Below, one piece after another: positions 9,753 to 18,083 of a DNA stretch of 64,000 bases. The notes beneath the pieces were generated by a model. That model had not been told where the DNA came from, made no database searches, and saw nothing but the letters and a program-made list of their open reading frames with translations. Origin of the DNA: Hymenobacter sp. J193 (GTDB lineage: Bacteria > Bacteroidota > Bacteroidia > Cytophagales > Hymenobacteraceae); NCBI RefSeq assembly GCF_024700075.1, contig NZ_JAJONE010000001.1:186001-250000 (forward strand), read 5' to 3'. Each line of letters starts with the position of its first letter. The first letter of the stretch is position 1. The position numbers and the translations under genes were made by a program.

Positions 9753-10466
9753 TTACGTTCCACTTGCCCGAAGCTGCTGGCGGAGGCGGTATACGTACCG
9801 AAACTCCCGGGGGAGCTGCCGGAGGCGGGCTTTGCTGCGCTCGTCGTTTTCCCAGCGCACGGGCACTTCCCGGATGCGCAGCCCGTGGGCGCGGGCCCGG
9901 GCCAGCACTTCCAGGTCAAACGACCAGCCGTCCACGGTGCAGGCCGCAAAGGTGTGCGCGGCCGCCGCAGCCGTAAAAGCCTTGAAGCCGCAATGGGTGT
10001 CCACTACGCCGGGCAGCAGCACGCGCTGCACTACCTGGTTGACGAGCCGGCTCCAGACCCGGCGCCGCCAGGGCTGGGGCCGCGTAACCCGGGAGGCCGC
10101 CAGGTAGCGCGAGCCAATGGCAATGTCGGCCCCCGCTGCCAGCGCCCGTAGCAACGGGTCCAGCTCGTCGATGGGGGTGGAGCCGTCGGCGTCGGAAAAC
10201 AGGCGGACGTGGCCCGTGGCTGCCAGCATACCCTGGCGCACCGCGTGGCCTTTGCCCCGGTTGGCCGGGGAGCACAGCACGCGCAGCCCGGGCAGCTCGC
10301 CGGCCAGGGCCGTGAGCAGCGCCACCGTGTCGTCGGTCGAGCCATCGTCAACCACCAGGATTTCAAAGCTAGCTGGGCGCGCGGCCAGAAACTGATGCGC
10401 GCGCCGCAACGTGGGCCCGATGCGCTGCGCTTCGTTGAAGGCCGGGATAATCAAACTCAGCTCCAT
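9753..10466 (-). CDS. Family 2 glycosyltransferase, dolichyl-phosphate glucosyltransferase-like
   Basis: A 237-residue GT-A glycosyltransferase that probably uses a nucleotide sugar and a lipid-phosphate or glycan acceptor. MELSLIIPAFNEAQRIGPTL opens the Rossmann-like fold, followed by VVDDGSTDDT (UDP binding), the DXD-type motif in FSDADGSTPIDEL (metal) and the GSRYL and HCGFKAF segments typical of DPM1/ALG5-like enzymes. There are no C-terminal membrane segments. The start is the ATG at 10466, which overlaps the TGA of the upstream radical SAM gene (TGATG), so the two are almost certainly translationally coupled. The extended 28-codon N-terminus lies entirely inside that gene and is rejected. 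The acceptor cannot be told from the sequence. Confidence 0.88.
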   Translation of the reverse strand: MELSLIIPAFNEAQRIGPTLRRAHQFLAARPASFEILVVDDGSTDDTVALLTALAGELPGLRVLCSPANRGKGHAVRQGMLAATGHVRLFSDADGSTPIDELDPLLRALAAGADIAIGSRYLAASRVTRPQPWRRRVWSRLVNQVVQRVLLPGVVDTHCGFKAFTAAAAAHTFAACTVDGWSFDLEVLARARAHGLRIREVPVRWENDERSKARLRQLPREFRYVYRLRQQLRASGT

Positions 10467-11407
10467 CAGGCCTGGGCGCTTTTCTGGCCCCGAAAACCGT
10501 CGAGTCGGCTGCCCAGGTGGGCATAAGCAATAGGGCAGCGGGCCGAGCATGACTTACCGCAGTCGAACTGGCGCCGGATGTCGGCCACGGAGTACTCGGC
10601 CAGGGGCTTGGCCGGAGAGCCGGTTTTGGGCTGGCACAGGTGCACCAGACCAGCCCCATCCACCTCGAAATGCCGGGCGCCGGCGCGGCACTTCCAGGGC
10701 TTGCTTTCGCCGCGGGCCAGGGGCAGCTGGAAGTTGTCGTTGAGGATTTGCGGCAAGCGGCCTTTCATGGCCCGGATGCGCAGGTAGGCCTGCAGGGCTT
10801 CCTCGCTCAGGGCCAGGGCCTGCCCGTGGCTGTCGCGCATCAGTGAGCATTGGAACCCGAAGCCGAAGCCCACCACCACCTTGGCCACTTCTTCCATCTC
10901 GGCCGGGTTGCCGGACCCCAGCACCCCATTGACGCGCACCATGAACTGGGCGTGCCGGCGCAGCAGCTCCAGCTTGGGCCGCAGCCGGCGCATGCTTTTC
11001 TCGGTCACCTCGTTGTCTTCGAGGCTGTCGCAGCTCAGCTGCATGCCGAACAGGCCGGCCTCGTTCAGGCTCTTGATGAGCGGTGCCTTCAGCACGTGAC
11101 CATTGGTGTTGATCATGGGCACCATACCGGCTTCCGCGATGTAACGGACCAGCTCGGCAATGTGCGGATGCAGCAGGGGCTCGCCCCCGTTGAGCGTCAC
11201 AAACACAGCCTTCAGCTTCCGCAGGGCGTCCACCCGCGCTTTGAGCTCCTGCAGGGGCACGGGCTTCGAGACCTTGTCGTACTCGTAGCAGTAGCCGCAG
11301 GCTAGGTTGCAGCGGCGCGTCACCACGATTTGCACCAGGACCGGCCGGTCTTTGTCCATAGCGGCTTTGGCCATTTTCCACAGGACGTTGGGCCGAGAAA
11401 TACGCAT
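10466..11407 (-). CDS. Radical SAM protein with SPASM-like C-terminus
   Basis: A 313-residue radical S-adenosylmethionine enzyme. TRRCNLACGYCYEY gives the CX3CX2C cluster motif (Cys33, Cys37, Cys40) that binds the 4Fe-4S cluster cleaving SAM, and TLNGGEPLLHP is the GGE SAM-binding motif. C-terminal cysteines (KCRAG, LCQPK, DCGKSC, RCP) suggest an auxiliary SPASM-type cluster, as in enzymes that modify peptides or small molecules. The start at 11407 (MRISRPNVLW) is chosen over an ATG nine codons upstream because family members begin with a similar block. Its 3' end overlaps the glycosyltransferase start by one base, so the two form an operon. The divergent neighbour is a LytS-type kinase. The substrate is unknown; no precursor peptide gene is visible nearby. 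Confidence 0.85.
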   Translation of the reverse strand: MRISRPNVLWKMAKAAMDKDRPVLVQIVVTRRCNLACGYCYEYDKVSKPVPLQELKARVDALRKLKAVFVTLNGGEPLLHPHIAELVRYIAEAGMVPMINTNGHVLKAPLIKSLNEAGLFGMQLSCDSLEDNEVTEKSMRRLRPKLELLRRHAQFMVRVNGVLGSGNPAEMEEVAKVVVGFGFGFQCSLMRDSHGQALALSEEALQAYLRIRAMKGRLPQILNDNFQLPLARGESKPWKCRAGARHFEVDGAGLVHLCQPKTGSPAKPLAEYSVADIRRQFDCGKSCSARCPIAYAHLGSRLDGFRGQKSAQA

Positions 11408-11742
11408 TGGGGATTCAAAAGAAGGCAAGCGCATAAAGCAAGGGAATTGAGTATGGAAAAAAGGAAAGGCAGCACCCTGCTGCTATAAGGATGTGATAAA
11501 GCTGCCGCGCTTTCCCTTCGTCCAAAAGTGTTTTCTGCTGAAGGCGGATTCCGGGGCATTGAACCGGGATACAAGCCGGGTGAAGTGGCGGGCCACCTGC
11601 GGCTTTTTGTCCTGCAGCTGGTACTTTTGGTTTGTTGTCCCGGTGTGGCCATCAACCCCCAGCGCGATGCATGGAGCAACTGCCCCGCCTTCTTTTTCTG
11701 CGACCGTTGCCTTGGCGCAAGGCGTTGCCTCAACCTGGCTCG

Positions 11743-12759
11743 ATGATTCGAAAAATGGCGTTGGCGGCACTGGCCGCCGTGGCGGTCTTCCACTTAGCAG
11801 TGTTCATCGAGTTCGGCACGTTATGGGTGGGCGCGCTGGCGGGCTATAAGGAGTTGCTGCTGGTTTTTGCCTTTCTGCTGCCCACCTTCTGGGCCCACGC
11901 CCGCATTGCCCGCCTTTTCGGGGCAGACCGTCTGACCAAGCCTCCCGCCCCGGTCAAGGCCCTGTTGGAGGGGCTGTGCGTGGTACTGGTAAGCGTGGTG
12001 TTTTGGTTGGTGTTCTTCTCCTTTCCGCAACAGTATCTGGTGCCCGCTACGGAAGTTACGCCCAAAGCCCTGCGCCTTTCGCTGGCCGTCAGCGCAGTGC
12101 TTTCCTTGTTCTTCTACTACTTCGTGGAGCGTGAGCACAGCCGCCAGAAGCTGCAGCAGGAGGTGTACCGGGTGGCGCAGCTGCAGAAAGAAACCTTCCA
12201 GGCACAGCTCGAAGCCCTGAAAAGCCAGGTGGACCCCCACTTCCTGTTCAACTCCCTCAACGTGCTCGGCTCGCTGATTCACCTTGACCCGGACCGGGCC
12301 GTGCAGTTCCTGGGTCAGCTCTCGGAAGTCTACCGCGCCTTGCTCGATGCCGGAGCGCAGACGCTGGTGCCGCTGCACCGCGAAATGACGCTGGTGCGCG
12401 CCTACGCCCACCTGATGGAAACCCGCTTTGGCGCGGCCCTGCGCGTGGAATGGGACATTGCCCAGGCCTGGGAGCAGGCCCTGGTCCCCCCCACCGCCGT
12501 GCAGATGCTGCTGGAAAACGCCATCAAACACAACGGCTCCACCACTCGCAAGCCACTGATTATAAAAGTGCATGCTGCCGACGGCCTTCTGGTCGTCGAA
12601 AACAACCGCCAGCCCCGCACCGACGCGGTGGCGTCCACCCACCTGGGCTTGCTCAACATCCAACGCCGCTACCACCACCTGACGGACCGCCCCGTGGAAA
12701 TCGTGCCCACGGCGGAATCCTTTGTCGTCCGCCTTCCGCTCCTGACCGCCCCAGCATGA
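11743..12759 (+). CDS. LytS-type sensor histidine kinase
   Basis: A 338-residue membrane histidine kinase of the His_kinase (LytS/YehU) family. Four hydrophobic segments cover residues about 5-120, then a coiled linker (EHSRQKLQQEVYRVAQLQKE) leads to the phosphoacceptor motif SQVDPHFLFNSLNVL. The ATPase domain carries MLLENAIKHNG (N box) and HLGLLNIQRRY (G box). The ATG at 11743 directly precedes the first membrane segment; an in-frame ATG at 11671 would add 24 residues and cannot be excluded. The stop overlaps the start of the response regulator (ATGA, 12756-12759), so the pair is translationally coupled and probably forms one signalling system. The signal sensed is not evident. Confidence 0.9.
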   Translation: MIRKMALAALAAVAVFHLAVFIEFGTLWVGALAGYKELLLVFAFLLPTFWAHARIARLFGADRLTKPPAPVKALLEGLCVVLVSVVFWLVFFSFPQQYLVPATEVTPKALRLSLAVSAVLSLFFYYFVEREHSRQKLQQEVYRVAQLQKETFQAQLEALKSQVDPHFLFNSLNVLGSLIHLDPDRAVQFLGQLSEVYRALLDAGAQTLVPLHREMTLVRAYAHLMETRFGAALRVEWDIAQAWEQALVPPTAVQMLLENAIKHNGSTTRKPLIIKVHAADGLLVVENNRQPRTDAVASTHLGLLNIQRRYHHLTDRPVEIVPTAESFVVRLPLLTAPA

Positions 12760-13505
12760 ACGTTTTAATCATCGAAGACGAGCCCCTGGCCGCCCAGGCG
12801 CTGGCCGCCCTGCTCACCCGCCTCCGGCCCGCCACGCGTATCCTGGCGGCGCTGGGCTCGGTGGAAGAAGCGGTGGAATGGCTGCGCGCGCAGCCGGCCC
12901 CCGACCTACTTTTCTGCGACATCCACTTGTCGGACGGTAACAGCTTCGACATCTTCCGGCAGGTGGCGGTGGGCACCCCCGTCATCTTCACCACCGCCTA
13001 TGATGCGTACGCCATCCAGGCTTTTCAGGTGAACAGCGTGGACTACCTGCTCAAGCCCCTGCAAGCCACGGAGATGGAACGCGCCCTGCAGAAGTACGAA
13101 ACCCGGCACCCCGCCACGCTGCCGGCCGCCGTTGCGAACATGCAGCGTCTGGTGCACAGCATGCCCCGCTCGCGCTTCCTGGTGAAAGCCGGGCAGGCTC
13201 TGAAAGCCGTGCCGGTGGACGACGTGGCGTATTTTCTGGCCGAAGAGGGCGTGGTATTCCTCGTCACCCACGCCGGCAAGCGTTTCATCATTCCCGACAC
13301 GCTCGACCAGCTGGAAGGCCAGCTGGACGCCCAGAACTTCTTTCGTATCAACCGCCAGTTCATCCTGAGCATCGAGGCGGTGCAGGAAATCCGGCCGTAC
13401 TTCAAGGGCCGTCTGGTGCTGCAGGTAATGCCCCAGGCAGCGGGCGAGGCCCTGGTTGTCAGCGCCAGCCGCGCGCCGGCCTTTAAGCACTGGCTAGACC
13501 ACTAA
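12756..13505 (+). CDS. LytTR-family response regulator
   Basis: A 249-residue two-component regulator. The receiver domain begins MNVLIIEDEP with acidic residues 8-9, phosphoacceptor Asp55 in FCDIHLSDG, a conserved Thr/Ser region (FTTAYD) and Lys in LLKPL. Residues about 140-249 form a LytTR DNA-binding domain (RFLVKAGQALKAVPVDDVAYF, then FFRINRQFILSIEAVQEI). It overlaps the kinase stop by 4 bases and should be phosphorylated by it. The stop codon TAA at 13503-13505 is also one copy of the TAA duplication flanking the MITE that follows. Confidence 0.93.
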   Translation: MNVLIIEDEPLAAQALAALLTRLRPATRILAALGSVEEAVEWLRAQPAPDLLFCDIHLSDGNSFDIFRQVAVGTPVIFTTAYDAYAIQAFQVNSVDYLLKPLQATEMERALQKYETRHPATLPAAVANMQRLVHSMPRSRFLVKAGQALKAVPVDDVAYFLAEEGVVFLVTHAGKRFIIPDTLDQLEGQLDAQNFFRINRQFILSIEAVQEIRPYFKGRLVLQVMPQAAGEALVVSASRAPAFKHWLDH

Positions 13506-13595
13506 AAGCCTGTTGGGGATTTTACAAAAATGCCGTTTCCGCCATGCTCTATCTGGCGGCCGCTTGTCGAAGCACGACTGTTCCCAAACACGCTC
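13506..13595. mobile_element. 90 bp MITE with ends like the IS5-family element at 39.2 kb
   Basis: A 90 bp non-coding element whose right end TTCCCAAACACGCTC is identical to the right terminus of the IS at 39234-40091. Its left end (AAGCCTGTTGGGGATTTTA) closely matches that element's left terminus. TAA lies on both sides (13503-13505 and 13596-13598), the same 3 bp target duplication as at the full IS. It is probably a non-autonomous derivative moved by that or a related transposase. Confidence 0.75.
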
Positions 13596-13602
13596 TAATA
13601 CT

Positions 13603-13730
13603 TATAGCCGATTCACGAACGCTGTAGCGGCTGCGTAGAGACGCATACTTGCGTCAACTCGTTGAACGACATGCGGCGCAGACGACGAGACGCAAGTATG
13701 CGTCTCTACACCGTTCACGAAACTGCTATA
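13603..13730. repeat. Long hairpin element with 21 bp perfect core
   Basis: The 21 bases at 13635-13655 (GTAGAGACGCATACTTGCGT plus C) return exactly inverted at 13689-13709. Outer arms also pair (TATAGC at 13603-13608 with GCTATA at 13725-13730, and CACGAACG with CGTTCACG), so the whole 128 bp is an imperfect palindrome. It is non-coding and resembles a dispersed repeat or MITE. No other copy is present in this window. Confidence 0.7.
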
Positions 13731-14026
13731 GTTGACCGATTTGCTAATCGGCAGAAATCCAAACAGGCGCTTAATCTGCCTTCACCGCCTACCTGAATAA
13801 AGCCGCTTCGCATACTTGAAGTAACAGGCGCACCCATTGGGCGCTTTTTTGTGCAGCTGCCTGACCAGCCAATGGCAAAAACCGGCTGCTAACTGCTCTA
13901 AAGCCAATGCTGGCAGCACTAACCAGCTACCGAAGCACGCTGCCAGGGATAATGGACGACTAAGCGCCACCAAAACTGGGACTCAATGGATTGTAGGATT
14001 GAAGCCGCAGGCCTTACTTTGCCGGG
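13731..14026. other. Intergenic region upstream of the propeller kinase
   Basis: About 300 bases without a gene. A weak hairpin at about 13827-13853 (GGCGCACCCATTGGGCGC followed by six T) could terminate leftover transcription. TTACTTTG at 14014-14021 resembles the -7 element with one mismatch and ends five bases before the kinase ATG. Confidence 0.45.
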
Positions 14027-17000
14027 ATGAAGCTCAGCCGCTGGTTGCTCTGCATGATGGGAGTGCTGCTACCGGCGTTGGCGGCGTTGGCCACCGATCC
14101 GGCCAGCGGCTGGCTGCCCGACACGCCCCTGAGCAGCCTGATGCTGCGCAACCTCGCCTCGGCGCCCAATGGTTTGCTTTGGGTAGGGACCGACGACGGG
14201 GCTTACCGTTACGACGGCACCCGTCTGGTGGCGCTGAACGCCCTGCGCCGGGGCGGCGTGGCTCTGCCCACGGTACCTTGCAACGAGCTGCTGGCCCTGC
14301 CCGACGGCCAGCTCTGGCTCGGCACCGAAGCCGGCCTGTTCCGCTTCCGGCCCAATGGGGTGCTGGAGTCCCTGCCCCTGCCCCACCCCACTGGCGGCAA
14401 CCGTAGCATCGGGGCTTTGGCGCTGGCTGCCGATGGCCGGCACGTTTGGGTAGCCCAGAACCAGGGGGCCTGCAGCAGTACAATCTGGCGGGCCGGCCCG
14501 TGGGGCGGCTGTGGAAACGCGGCGCCAGCGTGGGTGAAGTCTGGGCGGCCCCCGACCGCACGCTGTGGCTCACCAGCTACGATAGCGTGTGGCAGCTGCA
14601 CCCCACCGGCCGCGTGCTGGGGGCCTGGCAGCACCCCGCCGCGCCGGGGCTGGTACACCCGGTGTACGACCCCGCCGGGCAACCCTGGCTGCTGAGCAGC
14701 GCGGCCATCTACCGCCTGCAGGCCGGCGGCCGGCTGATGGAAGGGCTACGCTGGGAACCCAGAACCGGGGAAACCGGTGCCGACGTGCTGCGCTTGCCCG
14801 ATGGCCCGGTTCTGATAAGGCCCGGGCAGATACGGCAGCTGGAGTGGATGGCTGGCCCCAGGCCGCAGCCCCGGCTAAGGGCAGCCCTGCCGCTGCCTTT
14901 CCAGCCCAACACTATCTGGAACGGGCGTCTCAAAGCCGACGATGCCGGCCGCTGGTGGGTGTTTGATACGGGCATCCGCGGCTGCTGGTCGCGCGCGGCG
15001 GCGGCCGACTTTATCCGAGCTTTACCGGGGCCGGGCGGGCAGGCCTACAGCGTACGGGCGGCAGCGCGCCTGCCCGATGGCCGCCTGCTGGTGAGCAGCT
15101 ACGGGCGCATTCTCACCCAGGCGGCCGATTCGCCGCTGGCCCCGCTACGGCCCTGGCTGGGGGCCGTGCTGCCCAGCGGCAACGCCCCCGTGCTGGTAGG
15201 CATCGTGCCGGCTTCGCTGGGGCCTGAGGGGGACTGGCTGGCGGCGGGGGCCTATCCACTACTGCGCTTCACCCCCCGCACCGGGCAGTTTCGGCATTTG
15301 GTAGCCCAAGGCCAGAAAAGTGCCGACATCGGTATTAACAGCCTGGAGCGCGACCCGGTGAGCGGACAGGTGTGGGCGGCTACCCGCATCGGTCTGTACC
15401 TGTATGATGCCGCCCTGCGAACCTTCCGGCCCTACGTACCACCCAATCAGCCGGCGGGCACCCCGCCCCTGGCCGGCCGCCGGCTGGAAGACGTGCACCC
15501 CGACGGCCGCGGCCACCTCTGGCTGGCTACACCCGAGGGCGTAGAACGACTGACGCTGCGCACCGGAGGGCGGGTGCGCTATGGCCCCACGTCTCCTGCC
15601 CCGCGCCGCGTGGCCCTGGATGGAGCCCGCTGCCTGTATCTGGCTCCCGGGGGCCGCGTGTGGGTGGGCACCCGCAGCCACGGCCTGGCCGTCATTGAGC
15701 CTGATGGCCGGGCCCGGCTGGTGCTGACGCTGGGCCAGGGCCTGCCCAGTGCCTCGGTAGCCAGCATCACGCCCAGCCCGGGCGGCTACCTCTGGCTGGG
15801 CACTTACCAGGGGCTGGTGCGCTACCAGCCCGCCACCGGGCAGCTGGCTGTATTTACCACCGCCCACGGCCTGGCTTCGGATGAATGCAATGCCCGCGCG
15901 GCCAGCATTGACCCGGCCGATGGCTCCCTGCTGATCGGGGGCGTAGCCGGGCTGCATCGGGTGCAGCCCGACCGGGTACCGGCTGCCAACACGGTCCGGC
16001 CTCGCCTGCTGCTCACCGGCCTCACCTCGCTCAGCGCCTCGGCCGAAGCCAGCCGCACCCGCTACCTGCTCCCCCACGACGCGTACCCCGCCCTGCATCT
16101 GGCCCCCGACGTGCCCCTGGTAGACCTGAGCCTGGCCCTGACCAACACCGCCAACCCCGGGCAGGCTCGCTATGCCTACCGGGTGCGGGGCTGGCTGGCC
16201 GACCAATGGATCGGGCTGGGCACCTCTCCGCAGCTGCGCCTGCAGGGCCTGCCGCCGGGCCGTTACACCGTCGAGATACGGGCCGAGACGGGGCAGGGCT
16301 TGCCCGCTGCCAACGTGCTGCGCCTGCCCCTGACGGTAACGGCCGAGTGGTGGAACCGCCCGCTCACCTGGGCGTTGGGCGCGGGCGCGGCGGTGCTGGC
16401 CGTGTACCTGTGGCAGCGCAACCGGCTGCGGCAGCTGCGGCGTGAGAACGAGCTGCGCGCCCGCCTGGCGGCCGACCTGCACGATGAAGTAGGCGGCCTG
16501 CTCACGCGCGTAACCATGCAGGCCGAGCTGCTGCGCGAACTGCAGCAAGGCCCGCCCGCCCGCCTAGATGCCCTGGTCGATGACAGCCGGGCCGCTGCCA
16601 GTACCGTGCGCGACATCATCTGGAGCGTGGATACCAACGCCGACACCCTGGCTGCCTTGGTAGACCGCATCCGGGACTACCTCGACGCCACCGCCCGCGC
16701 CACCGGCCGCCAGCTGCTGCTTGACGGCTCGGGCCTGCCGCTTACCCTCCAGCAGCCGCTGCCGCCGGCCGTGCGCCAGCATGTGTACCTTATTTTTAAG
16801 GAAGCCATTACCAACGCCCTCAAGTATGCCAGCCCCGACAGCCCCGTAGCCATTCGGCTAAGCTACGCCTCCCCGCTGGAGCTGGAAGTTAGCAACGAGG
16901 GCGAAGCCGCTGCTACCTCACGCGCCGGCCAGGGCCTGCGCAACATGCGCCAGCGGGCCGAGCTGCTGCGGGCCGAGCTGACTGTCGGCCCCGTACCCGG

Positions 17001-17034
17001 TGGCTGGCAAGTGAAGCTGCGGGTGCCAGGTTGA
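14027..17034 (+). pseudogene. Two-component propeller sensor histidine kinase, frameshifted once
   Basis: Two frames together make one sensor kinase of about 1,002 residues. The first frame (from ATG 14027) has a signal peptide (MKLSRWLLCMMGVLLPALAA) and propeller repeats such as LLWVGTDDGAYRYDG. The second frame continues from about 14470 with more WLGT-type repeats, a Y_Y_Y domain, a membrane helix (WALGAGAAVLAVYLWQ), a HisKA_3 dimerisation domain with the phosphoacceptor in LAADLHDEVGGLLTRV, and an ATPase domain with FKEAITNALKYA and GLRNMRQRAELL. The break is at the five-G run 14464-14468; six G would read WVAQNQGGLQQYN without interruption. Periplasmic propellers of this type usually sense extracellular polymers. 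A LuxR-type regulator lies convergent 18 bases away and is the likely partner. Whether the gene is truly broken cannot be decided here. Confidence 0.85.
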
Positions 17035-17051
17035 TGGTTGGGACAATCAGC

Positions 17052-17699
17052 TTACAGGTCCCCCTTAGCGTAGCGGCTCAATAGCTCGCCGCGGGAATTG
17101 ACCTTGAGCTTCTCATAGAGCCGCTTGACGTAGGTATGCACCGTGTCGGGCGAGAGGTTGAGTTGGGCGGCCACCTGCTTTTCGCTCAGGCCCTCGATAA
17201 GCCCCTGCAGCACCTGCTGCTCGCGGGCCGACAGCAAATCGGGCTGCTGGCTGGGAGCGGGCTGGAAATGATTCAGGGCCTTGCGGGCCACGGAGGGGGA
17301 AAGAGCTGCGCCGCCGTTGAGCACGTCGAGGATGGCCTGCTTGTACTGAGGCAGGCTGGTGGCATTTTTGATGACGTAGCCCGTGGCCCCGGCTCGCAGG
17401 GCCTGAAAGATGCGGTCGGGGTCGTCGTGCATGGTTTGCAGGATGACGTCGGCCCCAGGCAGGCGCTTTTTCAGCTGGGGCAGCGCCTGGATGCCGGTCT
17501 GCCCGGGCAAGCTCACGTCGAGCAGGATCACGCGCGGGGGCAGGCTCAGGGCCAGGGCCTGCCAGAACTCCTCCATCGAGCCGACAACGATAGGGCAGCT
17601 GAACTCGGGCTGGTAACAGAGGTATTCGCGCAGCAGCTCGCGCACGCGGGCGTCATCTTCGACGATGGCCAGGCGGATGGGGAAAGTGGGAGCAGTCAT
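17052..17699 (-). CDS. NarL/LuxR-family response regulator
   Basis: A 215-residue regulator with a receiver domain (AIVEDD, phosphoacceptor Asp61 in VILLDVSLPGQTG, Lys in YVIKNA) and a C-terminal LuxR helix-turn-helix (LSAREQQVLQGLIEGLSEKQ, then LSPDTVHTYVKRLYEKL). The ATG at 17699 is chosen over one four codons upstream because MTAPTFPIRLAIVEDD is the common form. It is convergent with the propeller kinase, whose HisKA_3 type normally pairs with regulators of this class. Minus-strand CATCTTTG at 17709-17716 is one base off the -7 consensus. Confidence 0.93.
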   Translation of the reverse strand: MTAPTFPIRLAIVEDDARVRELLREYLCYQPEFSCPIVVGSMEEFWQALALSLPPRVILLDVSLPGQTGIQALPQLKKRLPGADVILQTMHDDPDRIFQALRAGATGYVIKNATSLPQYKQAILDVLNGGAALSPSVARKALNHFQPAPSQQPDLLSAREQQVLQGLIEGLSEKQVAAQLNLSPDTVHTYVKRLYEKLKVNSRGELLSRYAKGDL

Positions 17700-18083
17700 A
17701 GGCAGCTGCAAAGATGCGCGACCGGGGGCCAGACTCCGGCAACAGCGCTGTACCCGGTTCAGGGGACACTATTCCGTAAAGTCTCTTCGTGCCCCTCTAA
17801 ACTTACTTTTCCTAAATAGATACGGCGACTATTCAGCATGGCCTCCGGCGTGCGGCATCTTTGGGTGTTGTGCTAAAGCAAGCCGCTCCAGTATACTTAT
17901 GGTGGCCGAACCGCTAATGCCGCCTTGCAGGTAAGCATATCCTGCCCACAACCTTTGTACCCTAAACAGGGGACAAAAAAAATATAAACAGGAAATGATT
18001 CGACGGTACTTTTACCGCGGCTGCCTCACACATTTCCGCTGGACCACAGGCCGCTTGTCTCCGTCTTCTTGTTCTTTTCCGCT
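17700..18083. other. Divergent intergenic region, regulator and fibre protein
   Basis: About 380 bases without a gene. AGGGGACA occurs at about 17760 and again near 17968, the latter followed by an A-rich stretch (17974-17991) upstream of the fibre gene. These may mark promoter regions, but no exact -7 element is found for the plus-strand gene. Confidence 0.4.

Noticed and set aside
15259..16548. 429-codon open frame antisense to the propeller kinase
   Set aside because: A GC-rich shadow of a clear coding region; no start context or motifs.
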